A stretch of 64,000 nt of DNA from Gnetum montanum (Eukaryota > Streptophyta > Gnetopsida > Gnetales > Gnetaceae): assembly GCA_015680685.1 (NCBI GenBank), contig MNCI01003419.1, positions 156,505 to 220,504 of the forward strand, given 5' to 3'. This document shows, in pieces, positions 33,659 through 45,399 of the stretch. The translations under genes and the position numbers were made by a program. The stretch's first letter is position 1. Every line of letters begins with the position of its first letter. Under the pieces are notes generated by a model that saw only the letters and a list, made by a program, of their open reading frames with translations, was not told the DNA's origin and made no database searches.

Positions 33659-35524
33659 CGTAACATGAACTTATAAATCAAAATCCAAAGTAGGAAATCC
33701 ATCCAAACCCTTGTTCCTGTGGGGTGGATTTTACTAAAGAACACTTCACTAGTACATGCAAATTGGGGCATTTAAAAGGTTTGAGGCTCCCACTATCATT
33801 TGAGGAAAATCGGTCCCATAAATACTATTATTTTACTTCGAAATTTTTAAATATTGCCAAAATAATCAAAATTCCATAAAAATTCTCAAAAAAATTATTT
33901 ATATTAAGAGATGATCCAAAATAATCATAAAATATTTGAGAAGTAAGTTGACAAAGTTTCCACAATTCTAAAAATTCACTAAAAGATAGAAAATTTATTT
34001 GGAAAAAATAAAAATACTAATTTTCATATAAAAACATGCCCAAATTGATGAAAATTAAATAGAGTCTCAACATAATAATTGAAATCATAGAAGAATAATG
34101 AAAATCCAGAAAGTAGGAAGAAAGAATAAAAAATTTACAATATAATAGGATAGCCACATGAAAAAGAAAGTAAAATAACCTTCCTTACTATGTTAGTAGG
34201 GCTTTCAAAATATTCTTGTTCTCTTTCTTTCTTGCCAACATGCCCAAAATTGATTTGTACTTTGCTTTGAACTAATTCACTAGAAACCATTTATGAACAA
34301 AAATGAGACGTATCGAGGATCAAAATCTATTTATAAGTGGAAAAATCACATGCAACGTGATACTTGAACTTGATACATGTTTAATAATAGAAGAAATAAG
34401 GATAAAATTGGCTTGGAAAAAAAGAAGTAAGATGAAGAATGATTTATGTTTGAAACATAAAACATAAATCCCAAATGAAGGGACAAGATGGCAAATAATA
34501 GAGATGAGGTGATGGAAGAAACATATGTTAAATATATTTTATATAAGCTTATAAGGTTATATATTTTCTTTATTTTTTTTTTTTTTACTTTTCAAACTAC
34601 CTTTCATGTGACCACCTTACTTTTAATTTTAAATTTTAATTACTTTTTAACTATTTACATTTTTGTAAGTCCATTTTCCAATTTTTTCCTCTCAACTAAT
34701 ACCCTCTATGTTTAGGAATGAGTAATAACCACATATAGACTTCAAATCAAATTCCCTTTGAACCTATGGGGTCCTTATCAAGTACATCATGTGACCCAAT
34801 GCTAAAATCATATATGAGCTTTACTTATCATAGTCGCCTACTTCAAATGCTGAAACTTTTATGGTATTTTTAGCAAATTAAAAATGTAATATCTTGAAAA
34901 TTTTAACTCCAATTGTAGTGAACTAAGGATTAAAACCAATGGTTTTGAATGTCCTAGACACATTCTTGGTAGGATATTATTCTAAGGTATTGACTTAACA
35001 AAACTAATTTATGTCATATTTAATTTTAATTAAAAATATACTTCAAATTCTAGTTTAATGATAAAAAGTAACAAGGGATATGGTCTAGGTAGAATTAGGG
35101 TCCAAAATTGCTCCATGAAAGAGTAATATATAATCACATGCGTGTAATAAGAATAAAAATGCATAACTAAATGTGCATAAATAATAAAATAGGCATAGCT
35201 AAAAACTTATGAAGATATGATAACTAATAGAAAGAAAAACCTCTAAGATAATTGGATTTCAACATTTAATTATAAAGTATCTAGTAGATCCATGACTAAG
35301 CTGCAATAGTAGTAAAACAAAAGATATAAAACTTTAACAATATACCCTAGCAAGAAGATTTTATTCACTTATTTAGTAAACTAACAAAAATAACAATAAT
35401 AATAATAATAACAGTAATGATAGTAATATAATAATATGATTTAACTAAGAAAATTAGAGCTAATATTTTGAAATGTGTCTGATAACATTAAAGAATCAAT
35501 CACATGCATTAAATTAAATAACTA
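33659..35524. other. AT-rich sequence, nothing recognised
   Basis: No gene or known repeat family recognised. Contains a T-run (34572-34590) and an (AAT)n stretch at 35393-35411. Short open frames such as 34488-34715 look random. Confidence 0.5.
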
Positions 35525-36220
35525 AACCTTTGCAAATATTTAGGTTGTGATAACCAAGGTCCTTCATCTTAAACTAATATGACAACTGACATTTAGCTTC
35601 ATGATTTCTTACATATCGTTCCTTGCTATCAATATATCATCAACATATAATAGTAGTATCAAATACATTTTTGAATCTTTCTTTAGGAAAATACAAGGAT
35701 CACTACCAATCCTAAACAATTGAAACTTTATCATGTAGGAATCAAATTTATTATACAACATCCTAGGGAATTGTTTCAACCTATGTAAGGAATTTAACAA
35801 GTGACATTTTATATTTTTAATACCCTTCATCGTATAGCCTTTAGGCTATTGCATGTAGATTTCTTCATTAAGATCTCCATGAAGAAATGTAGTCTTAGTA
35901 TCCATTATTCAAGTTTAAGATTTAAAATAGCCACAAAAATCATTAGAGATCTTATGGATGTTAACTTTACCATTAGTGCAAAAAAAGTTTCATAGTCAAT
36001 ACCCTTCTTTTAAGAGTATGCTTTTGCTACTAATCTTGCCTTGTATATTCCTCTTTCTGTTAACTTGAAAAGCCATTTACAACCAACAAGTGTTCTTCCA
36101 TGAGGAAGTTTAACAAACTCTTATATAATGGTTTTCTTTAGTGATTTGATTTCTTCATCCATAGTATTTTTCCAAGCTTTATTGATTTTTGAACTACAAG
36201 CTTCTTTATAGATTTGAGGG
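35525..36220 (-). pseudogene. Ty1/copia reverse transcriptase
   Basis: Minus strand: LPHGRTLVGCKWLFKLTERGIYKARLVAK (about 36115-36025), GIDYETFFALMVKLTSIRSL, then SLHRLKQFPRMLYNKFDSYM, DPCIFLKK and ILLLYVDDILIA (about 35780-35625) with the Y-V-D-D catalytic motif intact, and KMKDLG at about 35565. These are diagnostic of plant Ty1/copia RT. It is cut off right after KMKDLG, so RNase H and the 3' LTR are absent. Stops break the frame. Confidence 0.9.
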
Positions 36221-37345
36221 GCATCACTAATACACAAAACATATGAATCTAAATACTAAAGTATTCATCTTACCCAACTTGACATTCTTAATGGTTAATC
36301 TTCTTCTTGAGGTAGATCTTCCTCATTATTAGATTTATCATCAACTTCCTATGTAGTTGTTTCTTGCTTAGTACCATAGTGAGCTTTTTTTTTTTGAAAT
36401 CTTTTTCTTAACTTCATCAGGTTAAGATGATTCTATACATACCATATCTCTACTATAAATAATTTTGTCAGTATAAGGATTCCATAGCTTATATCATTTT
36501 ACCCCATGGTCACATCTAAGGAAAATATATTTATTGGATTTATAATTCAATTTAAATATTCTTTATGCACATGATAATAAGATATATTCCCAAATATTCT
36601 TAAATGATCTAATGAAACTTTCTTACTAGATCATATATCTTGTGGGATATTTCCATACAATTATGATGAGGGAATTTTGCTACTTAAGTAGTAAGTTGTA
36701 ATCATAGATTTTGCCCAAAATTTCTTTGCAAAACTAGCTTCACTAAGTATACATTGAGTTCATTTTGAGAGCATTCTATTCATCCATTTTGCAACTCCAT
36801 TTTGCTATGGAGTGCTTGGAATGCTTTTCTACTTGAAAGTACCATGAGTCTTATAAAATTTTAAAATTCATCAAAAAAAAATTTCACATCATTATATGTT
36901 CTTGGGGCTTTAATTCTTTTATCAGAATGGTTCTCAACAAGCGCTTTATATTCCTTGAATTTATCAAAGAATTCATATCTGAATTCTAAAAAGTAAGTCC
37001 ACACTGTTATACATTAATCATCAATGAAGGAGACATAATATTTAGAACTAACAAGTGAAGTTATTAAAATAGGACTAAACAAATCATTATGAACTAGATA
37101 CAATATGTTTTTAGCTCTTTAAGTACTTGCAAGAAAGCTTAAATGATGTTGTTTTCCATTCAATAAATGTTCATAGAGAGGTAAATGATCTAGGGCATTA
37201 CCTTTAATTATACATTTTTCTTGAAGAATCTGGATGGAATTTTTTCCCACATGCCCAAATCTCGTATGCCATAGATCCATGGTGAAGTTCTTTTTTTGAG
37301 CATGAAGGACTTCAGCTTTACAAGCCATTGTAACATCATCCAACT
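36221..37345 (-). pseudogene. Ty1/copia integrase with pre-integrase domain
   Basis: MDLWHTRFGHVGKNSIQILQEKCIIKG at about 37280-37200 is the GAG-pre-integrase motif (LWH.R.GH). Damaged integrase core follows with HNDLFSP- and VYFIDD-like pieces (about 37090-37000), RFGTFK and MNRMLSK (about 36830-36760), and the end FRCDHGVK.YKLWNPYTDK near 36510-36470. Position between gag and RT is the copia order. Confidence 0.75.
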
Positions 37346-37790
37346 AGTATAGTCTCTTACTTCCTTCTCTGTATCTTATGGCTATACTGAATTTTCCCTA
37401 AAAAAATTAATTTTTTTATTTCCAAATAATACAAAAAGGTGAAAATCATCAAAATCAACCACAAATAATAAGCTTTTTATGAGCTCAGGGATATGATATA
37501 TCTTGGGAATTATAATTATTCTATCATTACAAGACAACTTTACTTTACCATAGTTGCTAATTGTATAGGTTTCATTATTTCCAAGGAAAATAAGAGTAGA
37601 TATAGCTTCATGGTATTTAGAAAATCATTCTCTTCTAGGTATAAAGCTATATGAAGCACTTGAATCAATATACTAATAATTACAATTAAAGTTACCTCCA
37701 ATTGTGATTGCACATAATTATAGTATTTCTTTATCAACATATTTCTTAAAGGAACCAAATTCAAGATCTTTCTCCTTTTTGTTCAAAAAT
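37346..37790 (-). pseudogene. Ty1/copia protease region
   Basis: Between copia gag and the pre-integrase motif. ITIGGNFNCNYXYIDSSASYSF-like pieces around 37700-37640 suggest the D-S/T-G-A/C active site region, but the Gly and frame are uncertain. Assigned mainly from position. Confidence 0.45.
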
Positions 37791-38530
37791 TTAAAATACT
37801 TATTTAAGTGGTCCTGCTTCCCATAGTTCCAAAACTTTGATGTTCTCTTGGGATCATGATCTATACCTTTATTAAGTGTAGAATTATTCTTGTTGGAGGT
37901 TTTACTTGATTAGTATTTTTATGGTTCTTTAATTACCAATGATTTAATAGGTGTAGGCTTAGAGCACTTTCTTTGAAGTTATTTAGTTATCAGACATCCT
38001 ATAACTTCATCAAAAATTTTAGAGATACCTATAATAGTAATATTTTGAATAATATTTTCCCATGAATTAAGAAGTGATTGTAACAAGGTAATACATTGAT
38101 CTTCTTCATCCATCTTACTACCAATTGATTGTAATTGTCTCATAATAGTATTGAAAGCAGTAAGATGAGATGCAATAGTATTATTTTTAGATATCTTTAA
38201 CAACAATAATTGCCTTTTCAGATACAATTTATTTGAGTAAGACCTAGATTGATATATCATACTCATAGCATCCCACAATTCCTTTGGAATCTTTTCATCT
38301 TATAAATTTAGAAGTCCAAGATTAGTAATACCTTTATGAATTGTTAATAAGCCAACTGATCTAATTGATTCTAGTCTTTAGCTTTCATGTTCTCTTATCT
38401 AATTCTAGTGGTGTATATATCTTGTTTCTTTTCAAATAGCAAATCTTCTATCTTGAGCTTCCAAAGATTGTAGTACTTGCCATTGAACTTTTCTATTTCT
38501 TCAATGTACTTGACATCACTTGCCATGTTG
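37791..38530 (-). pseudogene. Ty1/copia gag
   Basis: ATG at about 38526 (MASDVKYIEEIEKFNGKYYN, LWKLKIEDLL) matches the copia gag N-terminus (kFdG.nf..Wk..m.dlL). The stretch 38278-37979 (AMSMIYQSRSYSNKLYLKRQ, HLTAFNTIMRQL, LLQSLLNSWE) matches the UBN2-type gag core. Frameshifts lie between. Confidence 0.85.
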
Positions 38531-38583
38531 AAACACTCTTACTTAATGAATTATAAGTTCTAGAATAAGCTCAACTAGAAAAA

Positions 38584-38600
38584 CCAAGGTTATGATACCA
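38584..38600 (-). promoter_or_regulatory. initiator tRNA-Met primer-binding site (copia)
   Basis: Minus-strand TGGTATCATAACCTTGG; the first nine bases are the standard copia TGGTATCA.. site. It directly follows the LTR end ...TTAACA. Confidence 0.8.
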
Positions 38601-38602
38601 TA

Positions 38603-39030
38603 TGTTAATTTTAAAGAATAATTAAAATAGGAAAATTGTAAATAAAAAATGATAGCAAAAAAATTAATAAAAAATAAGATATGACTTTAAGTAAAACAAC
38701 ATAATTGTGTTAAAAAAATTTTAGCAATAGCTTTAGTTACTAACAAGCCTTAGAAATTTCAAGTATTCTCAATTCAAGACTTACAACAAGCTTAAATGAA
38801 GCTTACACAAGAGGAAGAGACTGTAACTTGAATTTTGTTCTTATTTTTTTTCTTTGTCATTGGATGAATTACTCGGAGACCTATCTTTCGAGGTTCTTTG
38901 ACCTTTGGACTCCATCCTCCCTTTACCAAAGTTCTCCAAGGTTGACTGTAATAGTTGGTGAAGGATGTTCTTCTCAAAGAAGAAGAAGAATCTATGTATT
39001 AAGAGTGCCTTGAAAAGAAATTAACGTCCT
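38603..39030 (-). repeat. 5' LTR of the copia element (right edge uncertain)
   Basis: Left edge TGTTAATT adjoins the PBS. The outer edge is not defined because no second LTR is present in the window. It may lie anywhere from about 39000 to 39060. Confidence 0.55.
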
Positions 39031-39049
39031 CCTTATGTAGATGTAGGAA

Positions 39050-39320
39050 CAATAGTGGTAGGATTTGCTTGCTCTTGGAGGCTTCATAGCAGGCATCCAT
39101 GTGCTTGTCTTTCTGAAGCTACACTTATATAGGTTGGTAGTTCCTAGAGACTTAAATTGAGGTTTCATACTCAATCCCTACTATTTCAATGCCTAGCCTT
39201 ATGAGTTGGGCCATGAGCATGGCAGGAATAGATTGATTAGGAGGTAACACAATGCTACCAATTAGAAAGGAAGAAACTATAATAACTCAGTTAACTCTAC
39301 GATTAAAAGGTATTCTAAAT
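39050..39320 (-). pseudogene. gag fragment of a main-family element
   Basis: Minus-strand NQSIPAMLMAQLIRLGIEIV, preceded by IVLPP, matches the conserved gag motif of A (IVLPPDRAIPNMLLRAL). Upstream YINSPLTFRIPF-like residues resemble VYTHPDEYIPNF. A phrase-like stretch at 39365-39440 (CCTACGTCAATGCATCC...GTTGACACAACC) may be a shred of its LTR. Confidence 0.6.
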
Positions 39321-39577
39321 GTGAGGGGTGAGTTGATTTATAGAAGCACTAACTACATTAGTATCAGTGTACCTACGTCAATGCATCCTACTAGGTGCAA
39401 ATGGGGATACGTTAATGAGGCTGTGTTGACACAACCTATCTTATTGATGTTTCATCATATTCCATACTAAGCAAACGTCTAGCTCTAATTTTCTATTAGG
39501 ATGATGTTCACTATTTACATTCCCCATGAGTGCACAAGAATTTAATTTAGAAATTTTCGTACTCTTGGGATCATTAG

Positions 39578-40498
39578 TGATGAGTTGCATCAAGGATTAC
39601 ATTAATGAAGCCTCATCGACGTAGCCCCGTTGACACAACCTCGTCGACGTGGCCTTGTTGATGCAACCCTGTCAACATGGCCTCGTCAATGCATGATTTG
39701 ATGCATTGATGTAATCCCATCAACATAGTGTCTATTTTCACCTATAAATACACACTTACCAGCTACATTTATGGGAGAGAAGTCTCATAGTTGTAGCAAA
39801 GCTCTACTAGTTTTTCCACTTGAAAGTTAGAATATTTTTCTAAGAGCTCATAGTAGGAGTTAAAGGGGATACAGATCTTTATTCAAGCACTGCAATGTGT
39901 GCAACAATAAATATCAGCATTTTGGTAAGCCTTGCAGCACTTTGAAATAGATTAATTATTTTCTTTATGCATTTACTATTTTATGTAATTTTCTTCAATG
40001 CTTTAACTAATTAAAGTAATTAAATTAAGCTAGATTAAGATAGATTAAATACCAATTAATTAAGTACATAAGTACAACCACTTCAAGCATATGCTTGACG
40101 CTTGGTAATCCTAGTAATACTTAATGTTTGATAACCTAGTAGTGTTAAATGTATTAAGGATGTGTATGGTAAGTGGAAATAGATGCTTATATTAGGATTA
40201 GTTAAATTTTAGTTAGTAGAGTAAATTAGTAATTAAATATATAATTCTTTACTCTTTATTCTTAGGTGACTTAGAACATAAAACATAAAAAATGATAAAA
40301 ATCATATGCCTTAGTTGCACTTAACCATACCTTTGCATTTCACAAATGTAATTGGGAAGATAATGATTACAACGGTTAGTTTCACATCCTAGAGATTAGT
40401 GTACTTAGAAGGCTATAAGTCCATGGAATTCAATCGGATTATGCATGAATGCTTAGTGATTCGTATGATTGGGCGTAGGGTCTACTCGCTGTTCATCA
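39578..40498 (+). repeat. 5' LTR of element C
   Basis: 921 bp, TGATGAG...TTCATCA. U3 spans only about 164 bp up to CTATAAATA (39742-39750). R/U5 has GAAAGTTAGAATATTTTTC, GATCTTTATTCAAGCA and CAATAAAT blocks, then AT-rich U5 with the closing block TGGGCGTAGGGTCTACTCG. Confidence 0.9.
39617..39750 (+). promoter_or_regulatory. element C U3: five 14 bp phrases + TATA box
   Basis: Tandem 14-mers: 39617-39630 CGACGTAGCCCCGT, 39631-39644 TGACACAACCTCGT, 39645-39658 CGACGTGGCCTTGT, 39659-39672 TGATGCAACCCTGT, 39673-39686 CAACATGGCCTCGT, then a partial unit. A and B type units alternate, giving a 28 bp higher-order repeat. TATA box at 39742-39750. The 3' LTR has three full units at 51914-51955. Confidence 0.8.
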
Positions 40499-40499
40499 T

Positions 40500-40517
40500 T
40501 GGCATCATTGCTAGGGA
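40500..40517 (+). promoter_or_regulatory. degraded tRNA-Asp primer-binding site (element C)
   Basis: TGGCATCATTGCTAGGGA, one base after the LTR end. It differs from TGGCGCCGTTGCCGGGGA only by C-to-T / G-to-A type changes. Confidence 0.85.
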
Positions 40518-40659
40518 TTTGTAGTTTGATACATGCGCTATCTAAGACTTAGTGAAAATTATTTAAGATCATTGGATTGAATCCTAAATACACAGTCATT
40601 CAAAAAATAAAAAATAATAATCATAATTAAACCACAATGAATTTTTCTTTTAATCCAAA

Positions 40660-42760
40660 ATGTCTTCTCACAATCATGATGAATCAAAACTAGTAATGCC
40701 CCAAGAATTCAAAGTAGTGTACACTCATTTAGATGAGTTTGTAGCCAATTTCACCTTCATACTACGTTAGGATGAATAGTTGTGGTGGAGAGACATTGAG
40801 GGCAACATTATGTTACCACCCAACTAATATATTCCTGGGATGCTACTACAAACTCTTAAGAGGTTGGGCATCTAGGATCTTCATAAAGAATATGTTGTGC
40901 AAGACCATAACTATCGGGATTACCATCCCACTAAAACATAATGCAAAAGAGATCAACACTAAGAGAAGTGCAATGAAGCTATGAAGTTGAAACAATTCAC
41001 TAACCCGTTGGTCCTATTGAAATAAAAAGACAATGAGGATCCTTTGGGGGGTTTTCAACATGAAGATTCTCCACCCCTTGACTTTAGTGAAGGGGCTTAA
41101 ACCTGAACTTATAGTCTAGTATCAACAATCTAGGTTCAGAAAAATGTGGGAGTTAAGGTAGGGGCTCAAGTAAGCATCATGATGATGATAAACCTGATGA
41201 TCATGCTCATGGCAAGTGAAGAAAAGGTGGAAAACATTGTGGTGATGACAGTCCTCCTCCTTCTTCATCCTCTTCATATACATCTTCTTCTTCCTTCTCT
41301 AAATCTGATCAAAACTGTAGAGCATGAAACTGTGATGGAGGTGAGTGATGGGACAATAATGATTGTAGGCCACACCATGAATGAAGGGATAGTTAAGGAC
41401 ATCATAAGCATCATCAAAATCATGATGATGATGAGCCTTTGCTTGCAACTCGAAGCATGCTAAACATCATAGAGGTAGTCATAATTCCAACCAAACATGT
41501 GAAAGATAATAGAATCAAGAGGTTGGATATCAACAATATCCTTAGATTTGAAGGGGGATATAATTCAAATCCACAAACCAATCTTGAAGTCTTTCACGAT
41601 GCTTGTCTCTTGCAAAACATCAAAAATGATTAGAAAAAACTTAAGATGTTTCCCAAAACACTCATAAAAGAAGTAAAATGTTGGTACCACTCTTTGGAGC
41701 TAGAATCAATTCATAGATGGAATCTGATGCTTGAACTATTTAATGATAAGTATTATATGTACTCCAAAGTGTCCAATTTGAGAAAGAAAATCCAAGGCTA
41801 ATGATAAGGAGAACATGAACCCTTGGACATAGCCATGGGCAAGTATTACTCTCTTTTGCATAGATTTCCTAGCCATGGTTAGTCTTAATAGGAGTAGCTT
41901 CCCCATATCATAGATGGGCTTTGATCAGAAATGAGGACAACCATTGGGGTCTATGCCCAAGGGAGATTGTCATAACTTCAAGCCCATCATATTCAAAGGC
42001 TAATTAAGAAAGTTACAAAAGAAGAAGGTGAGTTGAGGAAAATGGAAAGTGTTGAAGAGTATAATCGAGATCCTTCCATTAGAAAAAGGGAGATCCAATT
42101 TTGTGATAATGAGGGGAAGGCACCAGTTGATAAAGTGGTGCAGCAAAAAACCTTTCTAATTCTAAAATTTATTGATGAAATTTTGGCCAAGGTGGATAAG
42201 ATGTGGGAATATTTAGATGAAAAGTTCCAAATTGCTCTAAAAATTGTAGAAGGATCCAAAGAGCAAAGTAGTGATCATGATCGTAGGAGAAGGAAGAAAG
42301 CTGAATGTGCTTAGCAAAGGGGTAAGGGTAAGGCTGCCATAGTAGAAGATGATGTGGAGTCAGAATTAAATTATTATAGTAGCTGTGACATATACCAATA
42401 TGAACATCCTAAGGGATGTTTCCTTGTTATATCACACTTGCAAGAGTCTAGGGTGTATGCTTTGAATGTTAGGCTAGAAAGTAGGTAAGCACCCAAAAGA
42501 TTGTCTTATACTCAAGTTAATCCTAGCTAGTTCCACTAGCAACAACAACCTTACTATCCAAGTGGAGCTCCACCACAACCATATGAGCAGTACTATCAGT
42601 GGCAGCATCCATAGTAGTGGGGGATGACACCACCAAGGTAGCAGTACCCTTATAAATAGCTAGATCTATATGGGTACTATGTTTAGCAACCCATGTCTCC
42701 AAATGACTCTTTCTATCACATTTTTTTAGCATCACTACTACCCTCCAAAGTATTACAAAA
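40660..42760 (+). pseudogene. element C gag
   Basis: ATG at 40660 (MSSHNHDESK). VVYTHLDEFVANFTFIL and NIMLPPN (40700-40820) match A. The capsid core reads MLELFNDKYYMYSKVSNLRK and MGKYYSLLHRF (41715-41875). The charged open stretch 42033-42314 follows, then C-x6-H-x3-C (CDIYQYEHPKGC, about 42385-42420), and a Gln/Pro/Tyr-rich tail (YYPSGAPPQPYEQ, 42552-42590). Forms the particle. Interrupted by many stops and shifts; length (~2.1 kb) agrees with A and D. Confidence 0.85.
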
Positions 42761-43119
42761 CTCATTCTCCATCTCTTAGAGGTGAATCACCATATCCTAA
42801 TCATCCTCCACATCCTTTTGCACATGTCTCTCCATCCTCAACCCAATTACTGCCTACTCCACTCATGTAGGACGAGATTCCCACATAGTTGCAACAACAT
42901 AACACTACCAAGGCTGTTAACTTACAACTGGTTTCTCTACAGAGTGGTTCACAACCAAACTTAGAAAAAGACCATTTTTCTAAAAAAATAGCCCTACAAA
43001 GCCCTTATTGACTCATGACACTAGTCATCCTATGCATCTATTCCTTTCGAGAAAACTTCAAACCAAGTGCCTCCCAAGATCCATACAGCCATGTTAACCC
43101 ATGTTGTATCCAATTGAAT

Positions 43120-43610
43120 AAAGGTAGGTAATCTTCTTAGGAAAAGAGCTAATCTTAGAAGTCCTCTCATCTACTTGTAGATTTCTAGAAATGAGCCATG
43201 TAAGGCTCTTCTTGATTCAGGTTATGGTATCAATCTAATTTCTCATGAAATGTACATAGCTTGGAACCTGTCTCCTCTCAAGAAGAGCAACATTCATTTA
43301 GAATTGGTAGATTAGTTCATCACTATTCCCTTGGGATTAGTAAACGGCATTGTAACCACTGTTTGTGGGTGGTCCTATCCTGCCGATTTCTTAGTAATCA
43401 AGGTTGATAACTACAAGGGGGCTTTTCAATCGTTATGGGAAGGGCTTGGTTGAGAAATGTTGATGCATGAAGGGACATAAGAGATCTTTCCTTAGAAATT
43501 GCCAAGGAAAATGCATTAAGAAAGATCAAGAAGAAAAGAGTTCCCTGCATCGCGTATAGTGATATAGGGTGCAACTATGTGTAGAAGTTGTGATTTATCA
43601 AAAGAACATC
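43120..43610 (+). pseudogene. element C retropepsin
   Basis: EPCKALLDSGYGINLISHEMY (43194-43255; 20 of these residues shared in pattern with A) contains the D-S-G catalytic motif. Then ITIPLGLVNGIVTT, GWSYPADFLVIKVDN (43322-43415) and a frameshift in the WEGLG region where A has IMGRAWL. KKEFP and a short tail close the domain. Confidence 0.8.
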
Positions 43611-43899
43611 AATTAATGCATGCAGACAGTGTGTAGATGAATTTGAAATTCAAATGTGCCTGTACATAGTAGTGACAAAACAAGATGATACCCAGTGGTT
43701 GATAGCTAATCCTGAAAGTAGCACACTTTCCATGGAACTAGTTGAGAGCTTAACATGTGCCTATGTTAAAGGCATGGATGGAGCAAGTTCATCACCAACT
43801 CTCTGATAATGAACCTGATGATACTTATTAGGGAGAGTTGGAAATCCCTAAAAGTTTTAAATAAGATCCCTTAGAGTTAAAAACTCTACTTGCCAGCAT

Positions 43900-44835
43900 G
43901 GAGTATGCATCTTTAAAAAATGGTAAGTTGGTAATAATCAATGCCAACCTTCCTCCTGGATAGAAACAAAATTTGTTGAATGTAGTTAACAAATGGCCAA
44001 TAGCCTTTTCTTGGTAATATCCTAAACTCACTCAGATTGATCCTAGGATATGCCAACATCATATCTATATTGATCCTTCTATTAAGCCAAAGAGGCAACC
44101 GCAGTGGTAGCTTAATCCTAAATGGTAGTAGATCATCAAAGAGAAAATTAAACAACTCCTCAAGGTAGGGTTCATCTATTCAATTGTAGACAGCGAGTGG
44201 GTTAGCCCACTTGTTATTGTGCCAAAGAAAGGTGGCAAGTGGAGGGTGTGTATTAATTTCAGGTTGTTGAACATGGTGAGCTACAAAGATTATTTCCCAT
44301 TGTCATTTGTGGACTAGGTGTTGGACACTATCTCTAGGCATTGTTATTACAACTTTCTGGATGATCATAGTGGCTATAGATACATTCAGATTGCACCAAA
44401 AGATTATTCCAAAACAACATTCATGAGTCCCTGGTGAACTTTTGCATATCAAAAGATGCCATTTGGTCTATGCAATGCCCCTGCAACTTTCCAACACTTT
44501 GTCCTAAGAATTTTTCAAGGGCATATTTTTAGTAGGGTAGAAGTATTCATGGATGCCTTTTCCACCTATGGTGCTACATTTGAGCAAGCCCTGGACCACC
44601 TTGAGCAAGTGCTTAAAAGGTGTGTGGAGACCAATCTTTGGCTCAATTTGCAAAAGAACCATGTCATGGTCTAGGAAGGCATTTTGTTGGGGCATAGAAT
44701 CTCACAAGTAGGGATTGAGGTGGATCTTGAAAAGATTAGGGTCATCCAAGGAATAACTTGTTAGCCCAAAACTATTAAAAATGTTAGGTCATTCCTTAGA
44801 TCCACTAGCTACTACTAGTGATTCATAAATAATTT
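43900..44835 (+). pseudogene. element C reverse transcriptase
   Basis: VDSEWVSPLVIVPKKGGKWR (44188-44246), VCINFRLLNM, YYNFLDDHSGY (about 44350), IQIAPKDYSKTTFMSPW, KMPFGLCNAPATFQHF (44452-44500), VEVFMDAFSTYG (44540-44575), ALDHLEQVLKRCVETNLWLN and LLGHRISQVGIEVD. The catalytic F-M-D-D-F is FMDAF here, so this copy is catalytically dead apart from its stops. The W.VSP, KMPFGLCNAPATFQ and LGH.IS motifs identify gypsy RT of the Tat/Athila branch. Confidence 0.9.
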
Positions 44836-45355
44836 TTCTAAGATTGCTAAACCATTGGTTCAGTTGACAAAGAAAGATGCTTCGTTCATATGGACCAAGG
44901 AATGCAAAAAAACATTTTAGCATCATAAGAAGAAGCTTGTAAAAACTCCAATTCTACGAGCACCTGATTGGTTTCATCCATTTCACATCATGACGGATGC
45001 ATTGAACTATGCCTTGGGAGTTGTGCTTACATAGTTGAACGATTAGAAGCATCCTTGTTATATTCATCGCATAAGTTGATGTATTGTGGGTGCATAACTT
45101 AACTACACCACAACAAAGAAAGAGTTGATGGCAATGATGTATGCTTTGGATAAGTTCATGCACTATGTGCTTAGATACAAAGTATTTGTGCACACTAATC
45201 ATAGTGCCATTCACTTCCTGATGAATAAGCTAATGGTGAGCCCTCGTGTCATATGATGGCTTGTGATTTTGCAAGAATTTGATCTTATAATGGTAGATTG
45301 AAAGGAAATTGAGAATGTGGTTGCTAACCACTTGTCTCAGTTGTGATGGGACAAT
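44836..45355 (+). pseudogene. element C RNase H
   Basis: KIAKPLVQLTKKDASFIWTK (44847-44905), ILRAPDWFHPFHIMTDALNYALGVVL (44952-45030; ALGAVL-type motif), LNYTTTKKELMAMMYALDKF (45100-45157), YVLRYKVFVHTNHSAIHFLM and EIENVVANHLSQL. Directly continues RT. Stops (TAG, TGA) interrupt it. Confidence 0.85.
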
Positions 45356-45399
45356 AAAAATGAGGAGCATCCACTCTCTGATCAATTTTCTAATGAACT

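Noticed and set aside
38828-39174. Open frames in 38828-39174 as genes
   Set aside because: They lie in the copia LTR and the edge of a gag fragment and show no protein likeness.
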